Below are positions 32,064-40,662 of a stretch of DNA of 64,000 nt, piece by piece. Below the pieces are notes generated by a model. That model worked only from the letters and a program-made list of their open reading frames with translations. It made no database searches and was not told where the DNA came from. Every line of letters starts with the position of its first letter. The stretch's first letter is position 1. The stretch is from Nemorincola caseinilytica (lineage in GTDB: Bacteria > Bacteroidota > Bacteroidia > Chitinophagales > Chitinophagaceae). The position numbers were made by a program, and so were the translations under genes. Where the stretch lies: assembly GCF_039540515.1 (NCBI RefSeq), contig NZ_BAABFA010000004.1, positions 186,001-250,000 of the forward strand, in the 5' to 3' direction.

Positions 32064-33563
32064 ATGGAGTTCATAAAGAAATATCACAGGCTATTGCTGG
32101 CGCTTATACCCCTTATAAGCCTGGCGCTTCACTGGTATGTCTTCGACCTGGACCTTGTGGGCATACATGTATGGCGGCAGACCAAGACCCAGCAGGTCAT
32201 CAACAATTTCTTCCGCGAGGATATGAACATCTTCCACCCCCGCTGCAACAATATGGCCTATCCCGATAGGCTGCTGCTGCAGGAGTTCCCCATTATGCAG
32301 TGGCTATTTGCGGTGGTGCATAAGGTACTGGGGCCATCGGTGGCCATCTCGCGGGTATTGTCCTTCATAGTGGGTCTGTTCTCGGTATATGGTATGTACA
32401 GGCTTGCCCGCAATATCTTCGGGCATACGGCTATCGCCACCATATGTGCCTGGTGTTTCGCTTTTTCCCCGGTATTCCATTATTACATGGTAAACCCCAT
32501 GCCCGATAACTTCAGCATGTGTACCGCTATATGGAGCCTTGCGTTTTTCTACGAATATGTGAATATAAGGCAGCATAACACAAGCAACCCACCTCCCTCT
32601 CCCCGGGAGAGGGCCGGGGAGAGGCTTCTTTTCCTCTCCGCGCTCTTCCTATGCCTTGCCACACTGGCCAAGCTGCCCTTTGTCATATATGGCATAGTAG
32701 TACCCGTGTACCTGCTGGCAGAGCTCAGGGCAGGGTGCATGCAGCTAAAACGCGCGCTCGCGGTGGCCGGTATATATGCGCTTATAGTGCTTCCGGCCTT
32801 TGTATGGTACATCAGCGTCATACACACCTGGGGCGATAACATGATCATTGCCGGTGTCACAGATGCTAAGGAAAGCGTAGGAGAATTGTTCTCCATTCTC
32901 CTCAAGATCACCGTGTCCATGCTGCCCGAGCTGCTCATCAATTATGGCGCCACACCGCTTTTTGCGGCAGGGCTGTATTTTATGGTCAGGGGAAAAGTAT
33001 ATCGCAGGCCATACTTTATACTGCTGGCATCGCTGGGCGTGGTAGTACTGTTCTATTTCTTTTTCGAGATAAACGCTATCTCTACCGTACACGATTATTA
33101 TATGTTCCCCTTCCTTCCGCCCATCTTCCTGCTGGTGGCATATGGGGCATCGCGGCTGCTGGCTATGGCCCGGCCTGTTCGCATATTCGCGGCTGTATGC
33201 CTTGTGGTCTTGCCGGTCACAGCCTTTATTCGCTGTTATTCCCGTTGGGATGTAGCCTCCGATACCGGTTTCGAGCCCGCATTCTACCGCTACAAGGACG
33301 AGATACGCAGCCTGACCCCACCCGGCGCCCTATGCATAGCAGGCAACGACCCCAGCGATATGGTATTGCTGTACTACATAGACCGCAAGGGCTGGAGCTA
33401 TGATAATGACGATATGAGCGCAGATCTGCTATCTTCATACATGCAACGGGGCGCAAAGTACCTGTACACCACGGGCAATGTAGATACACGGCCGGGTGTA
33501 CAGGAACACCTGGGGCAGAAGCTGTTCGATAAAGATGGCCTGCGCGTATATGAACTGAAATAA
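32064..33563 (+). CDS. Multi-pass membrane glycosyltransferase (GT-C/ArnT type), carrying an inserted repeat
   Basis: 499 residues, about ten transmembrane helices. The first periplasmic loop has FDLDLVGIHVWRQTKTQQVI, matching the acidic D..G.H.WRQ loop of GT39/PMT-type lipid-linked sugar transferases, so it probably moves a sugar from a polyprenyl phosphate in the periplasm. The palindromic repeat (32588-32625) is inserted in frame at about residues 176-188 and translates as the short peptide PPPSPRERAGERL, which does not resemble the rest. The frame is intact, so the protein is likely still made. Acceptor unknown. Confidence 0.7.
   Translation: MEFIKKYHRLLLALIPLISLALHWYVFDLDLVGIHVWRQTKTQQVINNFFREDMNIFHPRCNNMAYPDRLLLQEFPIMQWLFAVVHKVLGPSVAISRVLSFIVGLFSVYGMYRLARNIFGHTAIATICAWCFAFSPVFHYYMVNPMPDNFSMCTAIWSLAFFYEYVNIRQHNTSNPPPSPRERAGERLLFLSALFLCLATLAKLPFVIYGIVVPVYLLAELRAGCMQLKRALAVAGIYALIVLPAFVWYISVIHTWGDNMIIAGVTDAKESVGELFSILLKITVSMLPELLINYGATPLFAAGLYFMVRGKVYRRPYFILLASLGVVVLFYFFFEINAISTVHDYYMFPFLPPIFLLVAYGASRLLAMARPVRIFAAVCLVVLPVTAFIRCYSRWDVASDTGFEPAFYRYKDEIRSLTPPGALCIAGNDPSDMVLLYYIDRKGWSYDNDDMSADLLSSYMQRGAKYLYTTGNVDTRPGVQEHLGQKLFDKDGLRVYELK
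32588..32625. repeat. Palindromic repeat inserted within a coding sequence
   Basis: CCCTCTCCCCGGGAGAGGG (32595-32613) is a perfect palindrome apart from the centre base, followed by CCGGGGAGAGGC. It matches the copy at 61504-61522 at 18 of 19 positions. It is in frame in the gene at 32064-33563. Confidence 0.8.
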
Positions 33564-33573
33564 GAAAGACCGG

Positions 33574-34530
33574 ATGAACAGGTTTTGGATATTAGGTATA
33601 ATGGTGCTGTTTGCGGCCGGCTGTAAAAAAGACCAGCTGCGGACAGATAATGTTTACTCTCTTGCCAGCAATACCACCGACAGGCTGAATAAGGTAAGGT
33701 TCATTAGCGATAAGGAATGTTTCGTAGCAGGTGGCGAGCTATACGACCGTGCTACCGTACTGCACTCTACCGATGGCGGCTATACCTGGACGGCAGGGTC
33801 TTATCCTGCGGCGGGCAAGGGATTGTATGGTTTTGCGGTATCGCCCGCAGGGGCCATGTATATGTGCGGTACCGATGGGGTAGTGCTTCACTCGCGCGAT
33901 ACCGGGCGCAACTGGCTTTTGGGCCGCATACTGAACTGGAACTACTACATAGCCGCTGCCTACCCGGTAGAGGATACGGGCATCTTCATAAGTACGGTAC
34001 TGCAGCGCGCCAGCGCCATAGTGCAGGTCGATACAGCATTCAACATCATCAGCCAGGATACCTTCCAGTTCGGGCTCAATAATATCTATATGACCGGCCC
34101 GTCCACGGGGTATGCCATAGGCTATGGCGTGGTGCTGAAGACCACCGATCACCGCCGCACATGGGCCTACCAGGATGTAGAGGGCGACAATTTCACTGCC
34201 ATGAGCATACTGGGCAACGAGATATGGATGTGCGGGGCCAATGGCAGTATCTTCCACACCACCGATGGTGGCGCCCATTGGCAGCGCCTGCGCAATGGCA
34301 ACAGCCTGTCCATACCCCGCTACATGCTGCGCGATATACTCTTTACCGACCTTCTGCATGGCTGGGCTGTGGGCGATGAGGGCCTCATAATATGCACCGA
34401 GGATGGTGGCCGCAACTGGCGGGAATACGAGCGTTTTACCTCCTATGCCCTGCGCAGCATTACCCTATGTCCCAATGGCGATATGCTGGTGGTGGGCGAT
34501 AAAGGAGGTATCTACCGCATAGTGCGCTAG
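33574..34530 (+). CDS. Lipoprotein with YCF48/BNR-type beta-propeller repeats
   Basis: 318 residues. Lipoprotein signal ILGIMVLFAAGC (Cys17). The mature part is a series of short repeats with the Asp-box pattern S.D.G..W: HSTDGGYTWTAG, HSRDTGRNWLLG, KTTDHRRTWAYQ, HTTDGGAHWQRL and CTEDGGRNWREY, plus closing strands such as GWAVGDEGLIIC. That gives a five- to six-bladed propeller like YCF48/HCF136. Role unknown; such proteins often aid assembly or bind ligands. It follows the glycosyltransferase by 10 bp. Confidence 0.8.
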   Translation: MNRFWILGIMVLFAAGCKKDQLRTDNVYSLASNTTDRLNKVRFISDKECFVAGGELYDRATVLHSTDGGYTWTAGSYPAAGKGLYGFAVSPAGAMYMCGTDGVVLHSRDTGRNWLLGRILNWNYYIAAAYPVEDTGIFISTVLQRASAIVQVDTAFNIISQDTFQFGLNNIYMTGPSTGYAIGYGVVLKTTDHRRTWAYQDVEGDNFTAMSILGNEIWMCGANGSIFHTTDGGAHWQRLRNGNSLSIPRYMLRDILFTDLLHGWAVGDEGLIICTEDGGRNWREYERFTSYALRSITLCPNGDMLVVGDKGGIYRIVR

Positions 34531-35654
34531 AAGCTCATACCGAAGCCGAACTCCGCCAGCTCTGCAGTGGACAGATGTGTTTTCAGGAAGGCGCAGAGGT
34601 ACATCTCTTTTACGAATGCCTTGTCATTGCGGCTCAGGTACAGGTTGCCGCCGAGTTTCTGGTACAGTTTGCCCTGTGACTGGAAGGCCTGTTTCACATA
34701 GTAGCCTACCTGCAGCACCACGCCCAGCCGCCCCAGTATGAACTCATTGCCCGCCAGTACGGCCATTTTATAGGCGTGCTGTTTCTCCGTGCCCGGCTCT
34801 ACAAAGCTGTTGTTGCGCAGGAAGGCCGTTATCTGCTGATGGTAAGAGTAGTCCAGCCCTATCAGCGCCTTGTTCTTGCTTATCCACCGTTTGCTGGCCA
34901 GTGCCGTTACCAGGTATACAGGGTAGGAGGGGCCTTCCGGCGCGTTCGATCCCGTATAGGCCAGCCCCAGCCTGAACTGGCCCAGCCATCGCCTGCTCAG
35001 TGGCTGCAATTCGTGCTTTATGGGCTTAGGTGCATCTGTTACCGGGAAATATTTGAAGCCCACATGTACCCCTGCCAGGTTTATACCCAGGTTCGGCTGG
35101 CGGAAGGATGCATTGGAGATATGCGAGAAGTTCACCCCGGCCTGTACATGCAGGTGGCTGCTTACTTTGTAGCGCAGGTCCATCATAAAGGATGCATAGT
35201 CGTTCAGGTGGCTGCTTATAGCGTTGTTCTGGGTGTCTATGGGGGCCACGCGCGAGTATTTGCGGGTCACGAAGCCTGCGCCATCGCCTATGCGCACCGT
35301 CCAGCGCAGGCGGTCGCCTGCTATAAGCGGTATCTCTATATTGGGATATATACTGAAACAGCGGCCGTATACCGAGTCTATACCATAGTTGGTATAGGCA
35401 AGCCCTATACCTATGGTCGGGTATCGCCTGCGCTGATGCCAGTCGCGCTTGCCGTAGGTCTTCCATTGCAGGTTCAGGTCCAGCCCTGTAGATACATCGG
35501 GTACCGGCAGGCGGAACTTGGCCGTATGTTTTATCACCTTCCCGGCAAAGTAGTTCACATCCACGCAAAAACCTGCGCCCGGCCTGTTGTCCTGGGCAGG
35601 TGCGGCCTGTGCCGATAGCAGCAATAAAAGCACTGTGAGCGAGCGAAAAGGCAT
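34527..35654 (-). CDS. Acyloxyacyl hydrolase (PagL-like lipid A deacylase), long form
   Basis: 375 residues with a signal peptide (LLLLLSAQAAPA-Q). ATG 35654 is chosen because the open frame continues upstream without a signal. The active-site block NFSHISNASFRQPNLGINLA carries the His-x-Ser pair (His178, Ser180) and Asn181, followed by GVHVGFKYFPV as in PagL. PagL removes the 3-O acyl chain of lipid A at the outer membrane. Typical PagL is about 170 residues; here the barrel continues for another 170 residues after the motif. The C-terminus ends in a phenylalanine (GFGMSF), as in outer-membrane barrels. It overlaps the propeller gene stop by 4 bp (convergent). Confidence 0.78.
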   Translation of the reverse strand: MPFRSLTVLLLLLSAQAAPAQDNRPGAGFCVDVNYFAGKVIKHTAKFRLPVPDVSTGLDLNLQWKTYGKRDWHQRRRYPTIGIGLAYTNYGIDSVYGRCFSIYPNIEIPLIAGDRLRWTVRIGDGAGFVTRKYSRVAPIDTQNNAISSHLNDYASFMMDLRYKVSSHLHVQAGVNFSHISNASFRQPNLGINLAGVHVGFKYFPVTDAPKPIKHELQPLSRRWLGQFRLGLAYTGSNAPEGPSYPVYLVTALASKRWISKNKALIGLDYSYHQQITAFLRNNSFVEPGTEKQHAYKMAVLAGNEFILGRLGVVLQVGYYVKQAFQSQGKLYQKLGGNLYLSRNDKAFVKEMYLCAFLKTHLSTAELAEFGFGMSF

Positions 35655-35667
35655 ATGGATAGGGTAA

Positions 35668-35675
35668 CAAATATA
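35668..35675 (-). promoter_or_regulatory. -7 promoter element of the deacylase gene (TATATTTG)
   Basis: Exact TAnnTTTG match on the minus strand, 13 nt before ATG 35654. Confidence 0.5.
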
Positions 35676-35732
35676 GGCGCAAATATCGTTTTGTGATGGG
35701 CGGTCGCTAACTTTACAGTAGAAGATGCGCAA

Positions 35733-36173
35733 GTGAAGTTCAAAAGCTACATATTGCCGGTAGTGGCCGGTACCATGGCCGGTGTGATGCTGCAGGTGCT
35801 GGGCGAAAAGGCGCTGCATGCCACGTACCCGCCTGCCGTGGGGGTGCAGCTCAATGCCAAGGAAGATTATGTGTCCTACATATCTACCCTGCCTGTTACT
35901 GCATTCATACTATTGCTTGTGAACTACATTATTTGCACCACCATCGCCGGTGCCATCGCCACCCTCATCCCCGATCATGACACAAAGAGGCCCGCGCTCA
36001 TAACAGGCATCATCATTACCCTCGGCGCCATATTCAATGCCATGTTCATGCCTTTTCAGCCCATGTGGGTATCGGCTATGAGCATTATAGTAATGATACC
36101 ATCGGCATTGCTGGGCTATATAGTGGGCCGTAGTATGCGCCAGCGCAAGACCAGCATTCCATCATCCCGTTAA
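35733..36173 (+). CDS. Small integral membrane protein, four helices
   Basis: 146 residues, start GTG 35733 (the ATG just upstream runs into a stop after three codons). Four hydrophobic helices: YILPVVAGTMAGVMLQVLG, TLPVTAFILLLVNYIICTTI, LITGIIITLGAIFNAMFMPF and WVSAMSIIVMIPSALLGYIV. A basic tail (RSMRQRKTS) follows. No motif with a known role. TAACTTTA at 35708-35715 is a weak -7 element. Divergent from the deacylase gene. Confidence 0.6.
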   Translation: MKFKSYILPVVAGTMAGVMLQVLGEKALHATYPPAVGVQLNAKEDYVSYISTLPVTAFILLLVNYIICTTIAGAIATLIPDHDTKRPALITGIIITLGAIFNAMFMPFQPMWVSAMSIIVMIPSALLGYIVGRSMRQRKTSIPSSR

Positions 36174-36178
36174 AAAGG

Positions 36179-36202
36179 TACAGGGCCCATTCAGGCCCCG
36201 TA
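36179..36202 (-). terminator. Terminator of rocD
   Basis: Stem TACGGGGCC / GGCCCTGTA (one mismatch) with a 6-nt apex, followed on the minus strand by CCTTTTTAACGG. It lies 28 bp after the rocD stop and between two converging genes. Confidence 0.7.
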
Positions 36203-36229
36203 TCGCATATTCTTACTTCGTTCTGCTGC

Positions 36230-37462
36230 TTACCACTTCTCCATGCTCTTTTTTATGATGCCCACGCATTCATCTATCTGCTTACGGTCTATCAGCAGCG
36301 GTGGTGCAAAGCGTATCCTGTCGCCATGGGTGGGTTTGGCCAGCAGGCCGTTCTCCTTCATTTCCATACATATTTCCCACGCGGCTTCCTTATTGGGGTG
36401 CTCTATCACTATGGCATTGAAGAGGCCTTTGCCCCTTACTACCGATATATGAGGGTGGTTCATGGCCAGCAGTTCCTGCCTCAGGTACTCGCCCTGTATG
36501 GCAGAGTTCTCGGCCATCTTTTCGTCCACCAGCACTTGCAGAGATGTTATGGCCACCTTGCAGGCCAGCGGGTTGCCTCCGTATGTCGATCCGTGCTCGC
36601 CCGGTTTTATGGTCAGCATTATCTCGTCATCGGCCAGCACTGCCGACACCGGCATCGTTCCGCCCGATAGCGCCTTGCCCAGCAGCAGTATGTCGGGGCG
36701 TACACCCTCGTGGTCGCAGGCCAGCATACGGCCGGTACGCGCCAGCCCGGTCTGTATCTCGTCGGCTATCAGCAGCACATCGGCCTCGCGGCACATGGCT
36801 GCGGCCTTTGCCAGGTAGCCGTCATCTGGTACTACTACGCCGGCCTCGCCCTGTATGGGCTCTACCATAAAGGCCACCACATTGGGGTCTTGCAGGGCTG
36901 CCTGCAGTGCGGCTATATTGTTGTAGGGTATCACCTCATAGCCCGGTGTGAAGGGGCCGAAATCGCGGCGCGAATCATTGTCGGTACTGAAGGATACTAT
37001 ATTTATGGTGCGGCCGTGAAAGTTATCGGCGCATACTATTATCTTGGCCTTGTTCGGCGCTACGCCCTTTACCTCGTAGCCCCAGCGGCGGGCCAGCTTC
37101 AGGCCGGTCTCTACGGCCTCGGCGCCCGTATTCATGGGCAGTACCTTGTCGTAGCCAAAGAAATGTGTGATGAACTCTGCGAACTCGCCCAGCATATTGT
37201 TATGAAAAGCGCGTGATGTAAGTGTCAGCTTCTGTGCCTGCTCTATGAAGGTCTTTATGATGCGCGGGTGGCAATGGCCCTGGTTGATGGCCGAATAGCC
37301 CGACAGGAAGTCGTAATAGCGACGGTCGTCTACGTCCCACACAAATACGCCTTCGCCACGGGTGAGCACTACGGGTAGGGGGTGGTAATTATGCGCGCCG
37401 AACTGCTCTTCCTTGTCCAGGAAATATTGTGTGCGCGGTGATATGGTGTTTACTGCATGCAT
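36230..37462 (-). CDS. rocD: Ornithine--oxo-acid aminotransferase
   Basis: 410 residues, class III PLP aminotransferase converting ornithine and 2-oxoglutarate to glutamate semialdehyde and glutamate. It has YDFLSGYSAINQGHCHP, VLPMNTGAEAVETGLKLARR with the phosphate-binding loop, NFHGRTINIVSFSTD, LLIADEIQTGLARTG with the PLP Asp, and the Schiff-base Lys263 in LLLGKALSGGTMPVS. The Tyr/Phe pattern and the EHGSTYGGNPLACKVA motif match ornithine rather than acetylornithine aminotransferase. Length is normal. It is monocistronic, with a terminator downstream. Confidence 0.92.
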   Translation of the reverse strand: MHAVNTISPRTQYFLDKEEQFGAHNYHPLPVVLTRGEGVFVWDVDDRRYYDFLSGYSAINQGHCHPRIIKTFIEQAQKLTLTSRAFHNNMLGEFAEFITHFFGYDKVLPMNTGAEAVETGLKLARRWGYEVKGVAPNKAKIIVCADNFHGRTINIVSFSTDNDSRRDFGPFTPGYEVIPYNNIAALQAALQDPNVVAFMVEPIQGEAGVVVPDDGYLAKAAAMCREADVLLIADEIQTGLARTGRMLACDHEGVRPDILLLGKALSGGTMPVSAVLADDEIMLTIKPGEHGSTYGGNPLACKVAITSLQVLVDEKMAENSAIQGEYLRQELLAMNHPHISVVRGKGLFNAIVIEHPNKEAAWEICMEMKENGLLAKPTHGDRIRFAPPLLIDRKQIDECVGIIKKSMEKW

Positions 37463-37541
37463 ACTGCAAAGTTAACATCTTTAGGGCATACAACCTTGTG
37501 CCCACGGCCCTGCATGTGTGCTTTAGTTGCCGATCTTGAAG

Positions 37542-37549
37542 TATTTTCG
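37542..37549 (+). promoter_or_regulatory. -7 promoter element of pth (TATTTTCG, one mismatch)
   Basis: TATTTTCG is one base from TAnnTTTG and ends only 4 nt before ATG 37554, implying a leaderless or nearly leaderless transcript. Confidence 0.4.
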
Positions 37550-37553
37550 CCGC

Positions 37554-38114
37554 ATGAAATTCCTGATAGCAGGCCTGGGTAATATAGGTAATGAATACGA
37601 TGCCACCCGGCACAATATAGGCTTCGAGGTGGCCGATGCTTTCGTGCTGAAACATGGGGGGAATTACGCCCTCGACAGGCATGCTTTCATGTCCGAAGTG
37701 CGCTGGAAGGGCCGCACATTCATAGTACTGAAGCCCACTACTTATATGAACCTGAGCGGCAAGGCGGTAAAGTACTGGATGGACAAGGAAAAGATAGCGC
37801 TGGAGAACATATTAGTGATAATGGACGACCTGGCATTGCCTGTCGGTACACTACGCCTGCGCGGTAGCGGCAGCGATGCCGGGCACAATGGCCTCAAAAG
37901 CATTCAGCAGACCCTTATGACCGATAAGTATCCCCGGCTGCGCTTCGGTATAGGTAACGATTTCCCGAAGGGCAGGCAGGTAGAGTTCGTACTGGGCAAA
38001 TGGAAACCCTCCGAAATGCCGGTGATAAAGGAAACACTGCTGAAAAGCGTGGATGCGATAGAATGTTTCGCTACGCAGGGTATCAGTAAGGCCATGAATG
38101 TATACAATACCTGA
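37554..38114 (+). CDS. pth: Peptidyl-tRNA hydrolase
   Basis: 186 residues, recycling peptidyl-tRNA that drops off ribosomes. ATG 37554 gives MKFLIAGLGNIGNEYDATRH, containing catalytic His20 in TRHNIGF, where the family expects it. Other kept residues: KPTTYMNLSG, VIMDDLALPVGTLRLRGSGS, GHNGLKSI and RLRFGIG. An upstream in-frame start (37527) is rejected because it lies within the promoter element. The C-terminus (FATQGISKAMNVYNT) is normal. Confidence 0.95.
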   Translation: MKFLIAGLGNIGNEYDATRHNIGFEVADAFVLKHGGNYALDRHAFMSEVRWKGRTFIVLKPTTYMNLSGKAVKYWMDKEKIALENILVIMDDLALPVGTLRLRGSGSDAGHNGLKSIQQTLMTDKYPRLRFGIGNDFPKGRQVEFVLGKWKPSEMPVIKETLLKSVDAIECFATQGISKAMNVYNT

Positions 38115-38127
38115 CCGCCGCCGGGTA

Positions 38128-38385
38128 CTATTTGATGATCTTCACCAGGCAGGTATCGTAGGTGCCATTACCTGTTTCCTGCCATTTGGCACATTCGGCC
38201 AGTGCGGTCTCGTTGTCCAGCCTGCGCTTGCTGAGGATAAAGACATTCTTCTTCTTCCCGTTGTAAGAGTTATTGTTCACGCATTCGCAAACGGTCTCCT
38301 GGCGCGCGCAGGACGACAATAATGACCCCGCAAAAAGTACCAGTAGGGTAGTGCGCCATATGCCAGTAGTGTAGGTCGGTCTCAT
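38128..38385 (-). CDS. Small Cys-containing lipoprotein
   Basis: 85 residues with a lipobox (LFAGSLLSSC, Cys26). The mature 60 residues hold four more Cys (VCECVNNNSYNG, LAECAKWQET, YDTCLVKI), suggesting two disulfides. No family recognised. A TATATTTG -7 element lies 22 nt upstream. It converges with pth. Confidence 0.6.
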   Translation of the reverse strand: MRPTYTTGIWRTTLLVLFAGSLLSSCARQETVCECVNNNSYNGKKKNVFILSKRRLDNETALAECAKWQETGNGTYDTCLVKIIK

Positions 38386-38406
38386 GCGAAATGCGTTTTA
38401 TGCATG

Positions 38407-38414
38407 CAAATATA
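38407..38414 (-). promoter_or_regulatory. -7 promoter element of the small lipoprotein gene (TATATTTG)
   Basis: Exact TAnnTTTG match on the minus strand, 22 nt before ATG 38385. Confidence 0.45.
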
Positions 38415-38417
38415 ATA

Positions 38418-38456
38418 CCGGAACGGGTAACTGCGCTACCGCGGTATCCGTTCCGG
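38418..38456 (-). terminator. Hairpin downstream of kynA
   Basis: CCGGAACGG (38418-38426) pairs perfectly with CCGTTCCGG (38448-38456) across 21 nt. It starts 15 bp past the kynA stop and is followed on the minus strand by TATTATATTTG, which also forms the -7 element of the next gene. Confidence 0.5.
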
Positions 38457-38470
38457 CGTTTTCTGTATGG

Positions 38471-39505
38471 TCATCGTGCTGCATAGCCCAGCGCCTGTAC
38501 CAGTGCAGGTGGCAGGGCAGGCAGCATGTTGCGTGGCAGCAGGAAGGATGTAAGCTCTGCCAGCTCTTTGAATATGTAGTGGCTGTCGGCAGCGCCGCGC
38601 AGGTACTCGGCACCTGTGCTGCCACCTGTGCCCACACGCTTGCCTATGGTGCGCTGCACCATGTGTATGTGCCTGTGCCGCCACATAGACAGTTGTTCGT
38701 CTATCTCCAGCAGGGTGGTCAGCAGTTCGTAGGGCAGTTGCAGCAGCGGCTGGTCGCGGTACAGCATTATGAACATCGCATTGCGCGATGCCTCTGCGCT
38801 GAATGCTCGCCCCTCGGGGTATTGTGCATTGTCTATGAATATAGAGTCGAATACCTTCACATTCGCCATCTCTGCCTCTGACAGGCCGCTTGTATAGGCT
38901 TCACGGTATTTTTTCCAGAATGCCGCATCCTCATTGCCCCAGTACGTCTTGTCGTTCACAAAAGGCATGCGTGCCAGCCATTCGTTCAGCAGTGATCGCA
39001 GCGACCGCTGCTCCTCGGCCTGCTTCACGCGTTCTATGTCGGCAGGGTTCAGTTGTGATAGGTAATATGCCTTGCCATGCCTGTGCTCGTAGTGCAGGCC
39101 CAGTGTGGCCTCTATCATCTTGAACTGTATGCTCTGGAACCCCGATGCCGGGCGCAGCAGGTCGCGGAAATCCAGGAAGTCCAGCGGGGTCATGGTCTCC
39201 AGTATGCCCATCTGCATCACGGCCACCTCCAGTATCTTACATACTCGTTTCAGGCGGTGTACGCTGTTGTATATATCGGGCGCATTGTCCTGTATGCTTG
39301 CCTGGCCGAATATGGTACGCACTATGCTCAGCTCATGCAGTATCTGCTTGAACCACAGCTCATATGCCTGGTGAATGATGATGAACAACATCTCATCATC
39401 GGCCTTTATGTCCTCCTTATCGCTCTCCGGGAATTGCGCGTTCAGTATCTTATCCAGTTGCAGGTACTCGCTATAGTATACCGGCTTACGTTGTTTCATA
39501 TCCAT
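38471..39505 (-). CDS. kynA: Tryptophan 2,3-dioxygenase
   Basis: 344 residues, heme enzyme that opens the indole ring of L-Trp to N-formylkynurenine. Visible family blocks: YSEYLQLDKILNAQFPESDK, DEMLFIIIHQAYELWFKQIL with the substrate-side His, RPASGFQSIQFKMIE (the classic ASGFQS motif), and SMWRHRHIHMVQRTIGKRVG with the axial heme His, followed by GTGGSTGAEYLR. All expected residues are present. The next steps of the kynurenine route are not in the window, although gcdH (43230-44408) acts far downstream in Trp and Lys degradation. Confidence 0.93.
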   Translation of the reverse strand: MDMKQRKPVYYSEYLQLDKILNAQFPESDKEDIKADDEMLFIIIHQAYELWFKQILHELSIVRTIFGQASIQDNAPDIYNSVHRLKRVCKILEVAVMQMGILETMTPLDFLDFRDLLRPASGFQSIQFKMIEATLGLHYEHRHGKAYYLSQLNPADIERVKQAEEQRSLRSLLNEWLARMPFVNDKTYWGNEDAAFWKKYREAYTSGLSEAEMANVKVFDSIFIDNAQYPEGRAFSAEASRNAMFIMLYRDQPLLQLPYELLTTLLEIDEQLSMWRHRHIHMVQRTIGKRVGTGGSTGAEYLRGAADSHYIFKELAELTSFLLPRNMLPALPPALVQALGYAAR

Positions 39506-39548
39506 TGGCTAAAATTAGTGAATGTTACAGGAAAGAGGATGATAATGG

Positions 39549-40520
39549 TCATACGCTCAGTATCCTTATCATATCTATCAGGTCGGCGCTTATAGGGGTG
39601 GTGCCCTTTATCACATTGGTAAAAGGGGTATGCACTATCTCGTTGTTCACTATACCTATCATCACCTGTGTGTCGCCACTGCGCAGCGCGTTCACAGCGG
39701 CATGGCCCATGCGGCTGGCCAGTACCCTGTCGGTATACGTCGGCGATCCGCCCCTCTGTATATGTCCCAGCACACAGGCGCGCACGTCTAGCCTTGGGAA
39801 GCGTTCCGTTATACTTGCGTGTACCTCTGTAGCGCCGCCAAAGTCGTCGCCCTCGGCTACCACAATTATATGTACCGCTTTCTTGCGCAGCTCGTCGGCC
39901 TCTATCTTGTTCAGCAGTTCGTCTATATGCGTCACGGTCTCGGGTATCAATATATCTTCCGCGCCGCAGGCTATACCGCTGTTCAGTGCTATGTAGCCCG
40001 CATCGCGGCCCATCAGCTCTATCACAAATACGCGGTCGTGCGCCTCTGCGGTATCGCGTATCTTGTCTATGGCCTCTACCGCAGTGTTCACCGCTGTATC
40101 GAACCCTATCGTCAGGTCAGTGCCAGACAGGTCCTTATCTATAGTGCCCGGCAGACCTACCGCAGGTATGGTATACTGCTCGAAGAACTTTACCGCGCCC
40201 CTGAAGGTGCCATCGCCGCCTATCAGCACCAGCCCTTCTATGCCATGTTTCTGTAGCTGCTCATATGCTTTCTGCATACCTTCCGGCGTCATGAATTCCT
40301 TGCTGCGTGCGGTCTTCAGTATGGTGCCCCCACGCTGTATGATGTTCGATACATCGGTGGTCTGCATCAGTTGTATGTCGCCATCTATCATGCCCTGGTA
40401 GCCGCGTCTTATACCATATACGTTCATGCCATGGTATACGCCGGTACGCACCACCGCCCTAATGGCGGCATTCATGCCTGGGCTATCCCCGCCCGATGTC
40501 AGTACTCCTATGTTCTTCAT
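39549..40520 (-). CDS. pfkA: ATP-dependent 6-phosphofructokinase
   Basis: 323 residues, the committed step of glycolysis in the cytoplasm. Signatures: LTSGGDSPGMNAAIRAVVR, RGYQGMIDGD, LVLIGGDGTFRGA with the Gly that favours ATP over pyrophosphate, LPGTIDKDLSGTDLTIGFDT with the catalytic Asp, VIELMGRDAGYIAL and LGHIQRGGSPTYTDR. Length is that of bacterial PfkA. A TACATTTG -7 element (40549-40556) lies 28 nt upstream. Confidence 0.95.
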   Translation of the reverse strand: MKNIGVLTSGGDSPGMNAAIRAVVRTGVYHGMNVYGIRRGYQGMIDGDIQLMQTTDVSNIIQRGGTILKTARSKEFMTPEGMQKAYEQLQKHGIEGLVLIGGDGTFRGAVKFFEQYTIPAVGLPGTIDKDLSGTDLTIGFDTAVNTAVEAIDKIRDTAEAHDRVFVIELMGRDAGYIALNSGIACGAEDILIPETVTHIDELLNKIEADELRKKAVHIIVVAEGDDFGGATEVHASITERFPRLDVRACVLGHIQRGGSPTYTDRVLASRMGHAAVNALRSGDTQVMIGIVNNEIVHTPFTNVIKGTTPISADLIDMIRILSV

Positions 40521-40548
40521 ATGTGTCCTGTTTGGTAGCTACAGGTTA

Positions 40549-40556
40549 CAAATGTA
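40549..40556 (-). promoter_or_regulatory. -7 promoter element of pfkA (TACATTTG)
   Basis: Exact TAnnTTTG match on the minus strand, 28 nt before ATG 40520, starting directly after the terminator hairpin of the preceding gene. Confidence 0.55.
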
Positions 40557-40584
40557 AAGCCCCTGTCTTGTAAACAGGGGCTTT
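40556..40584 (-). terminator. Terminator between the OmpA-family gene and pfkA
   Basis: An 11-bp perfect stem (AAAGCCCCTGT / ACAGGGGCTTT) with a 7-nt loop, about 78 bp after the OmpA-family stop. Confidence 0.7.
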
Positions 40585-40662
40585 AACAAAAATATCTACT
40601 ACACATTTATCACATCACCACTCATCGCGTTCCTCACATTATCGCATTGTCGAATTGCCGCA

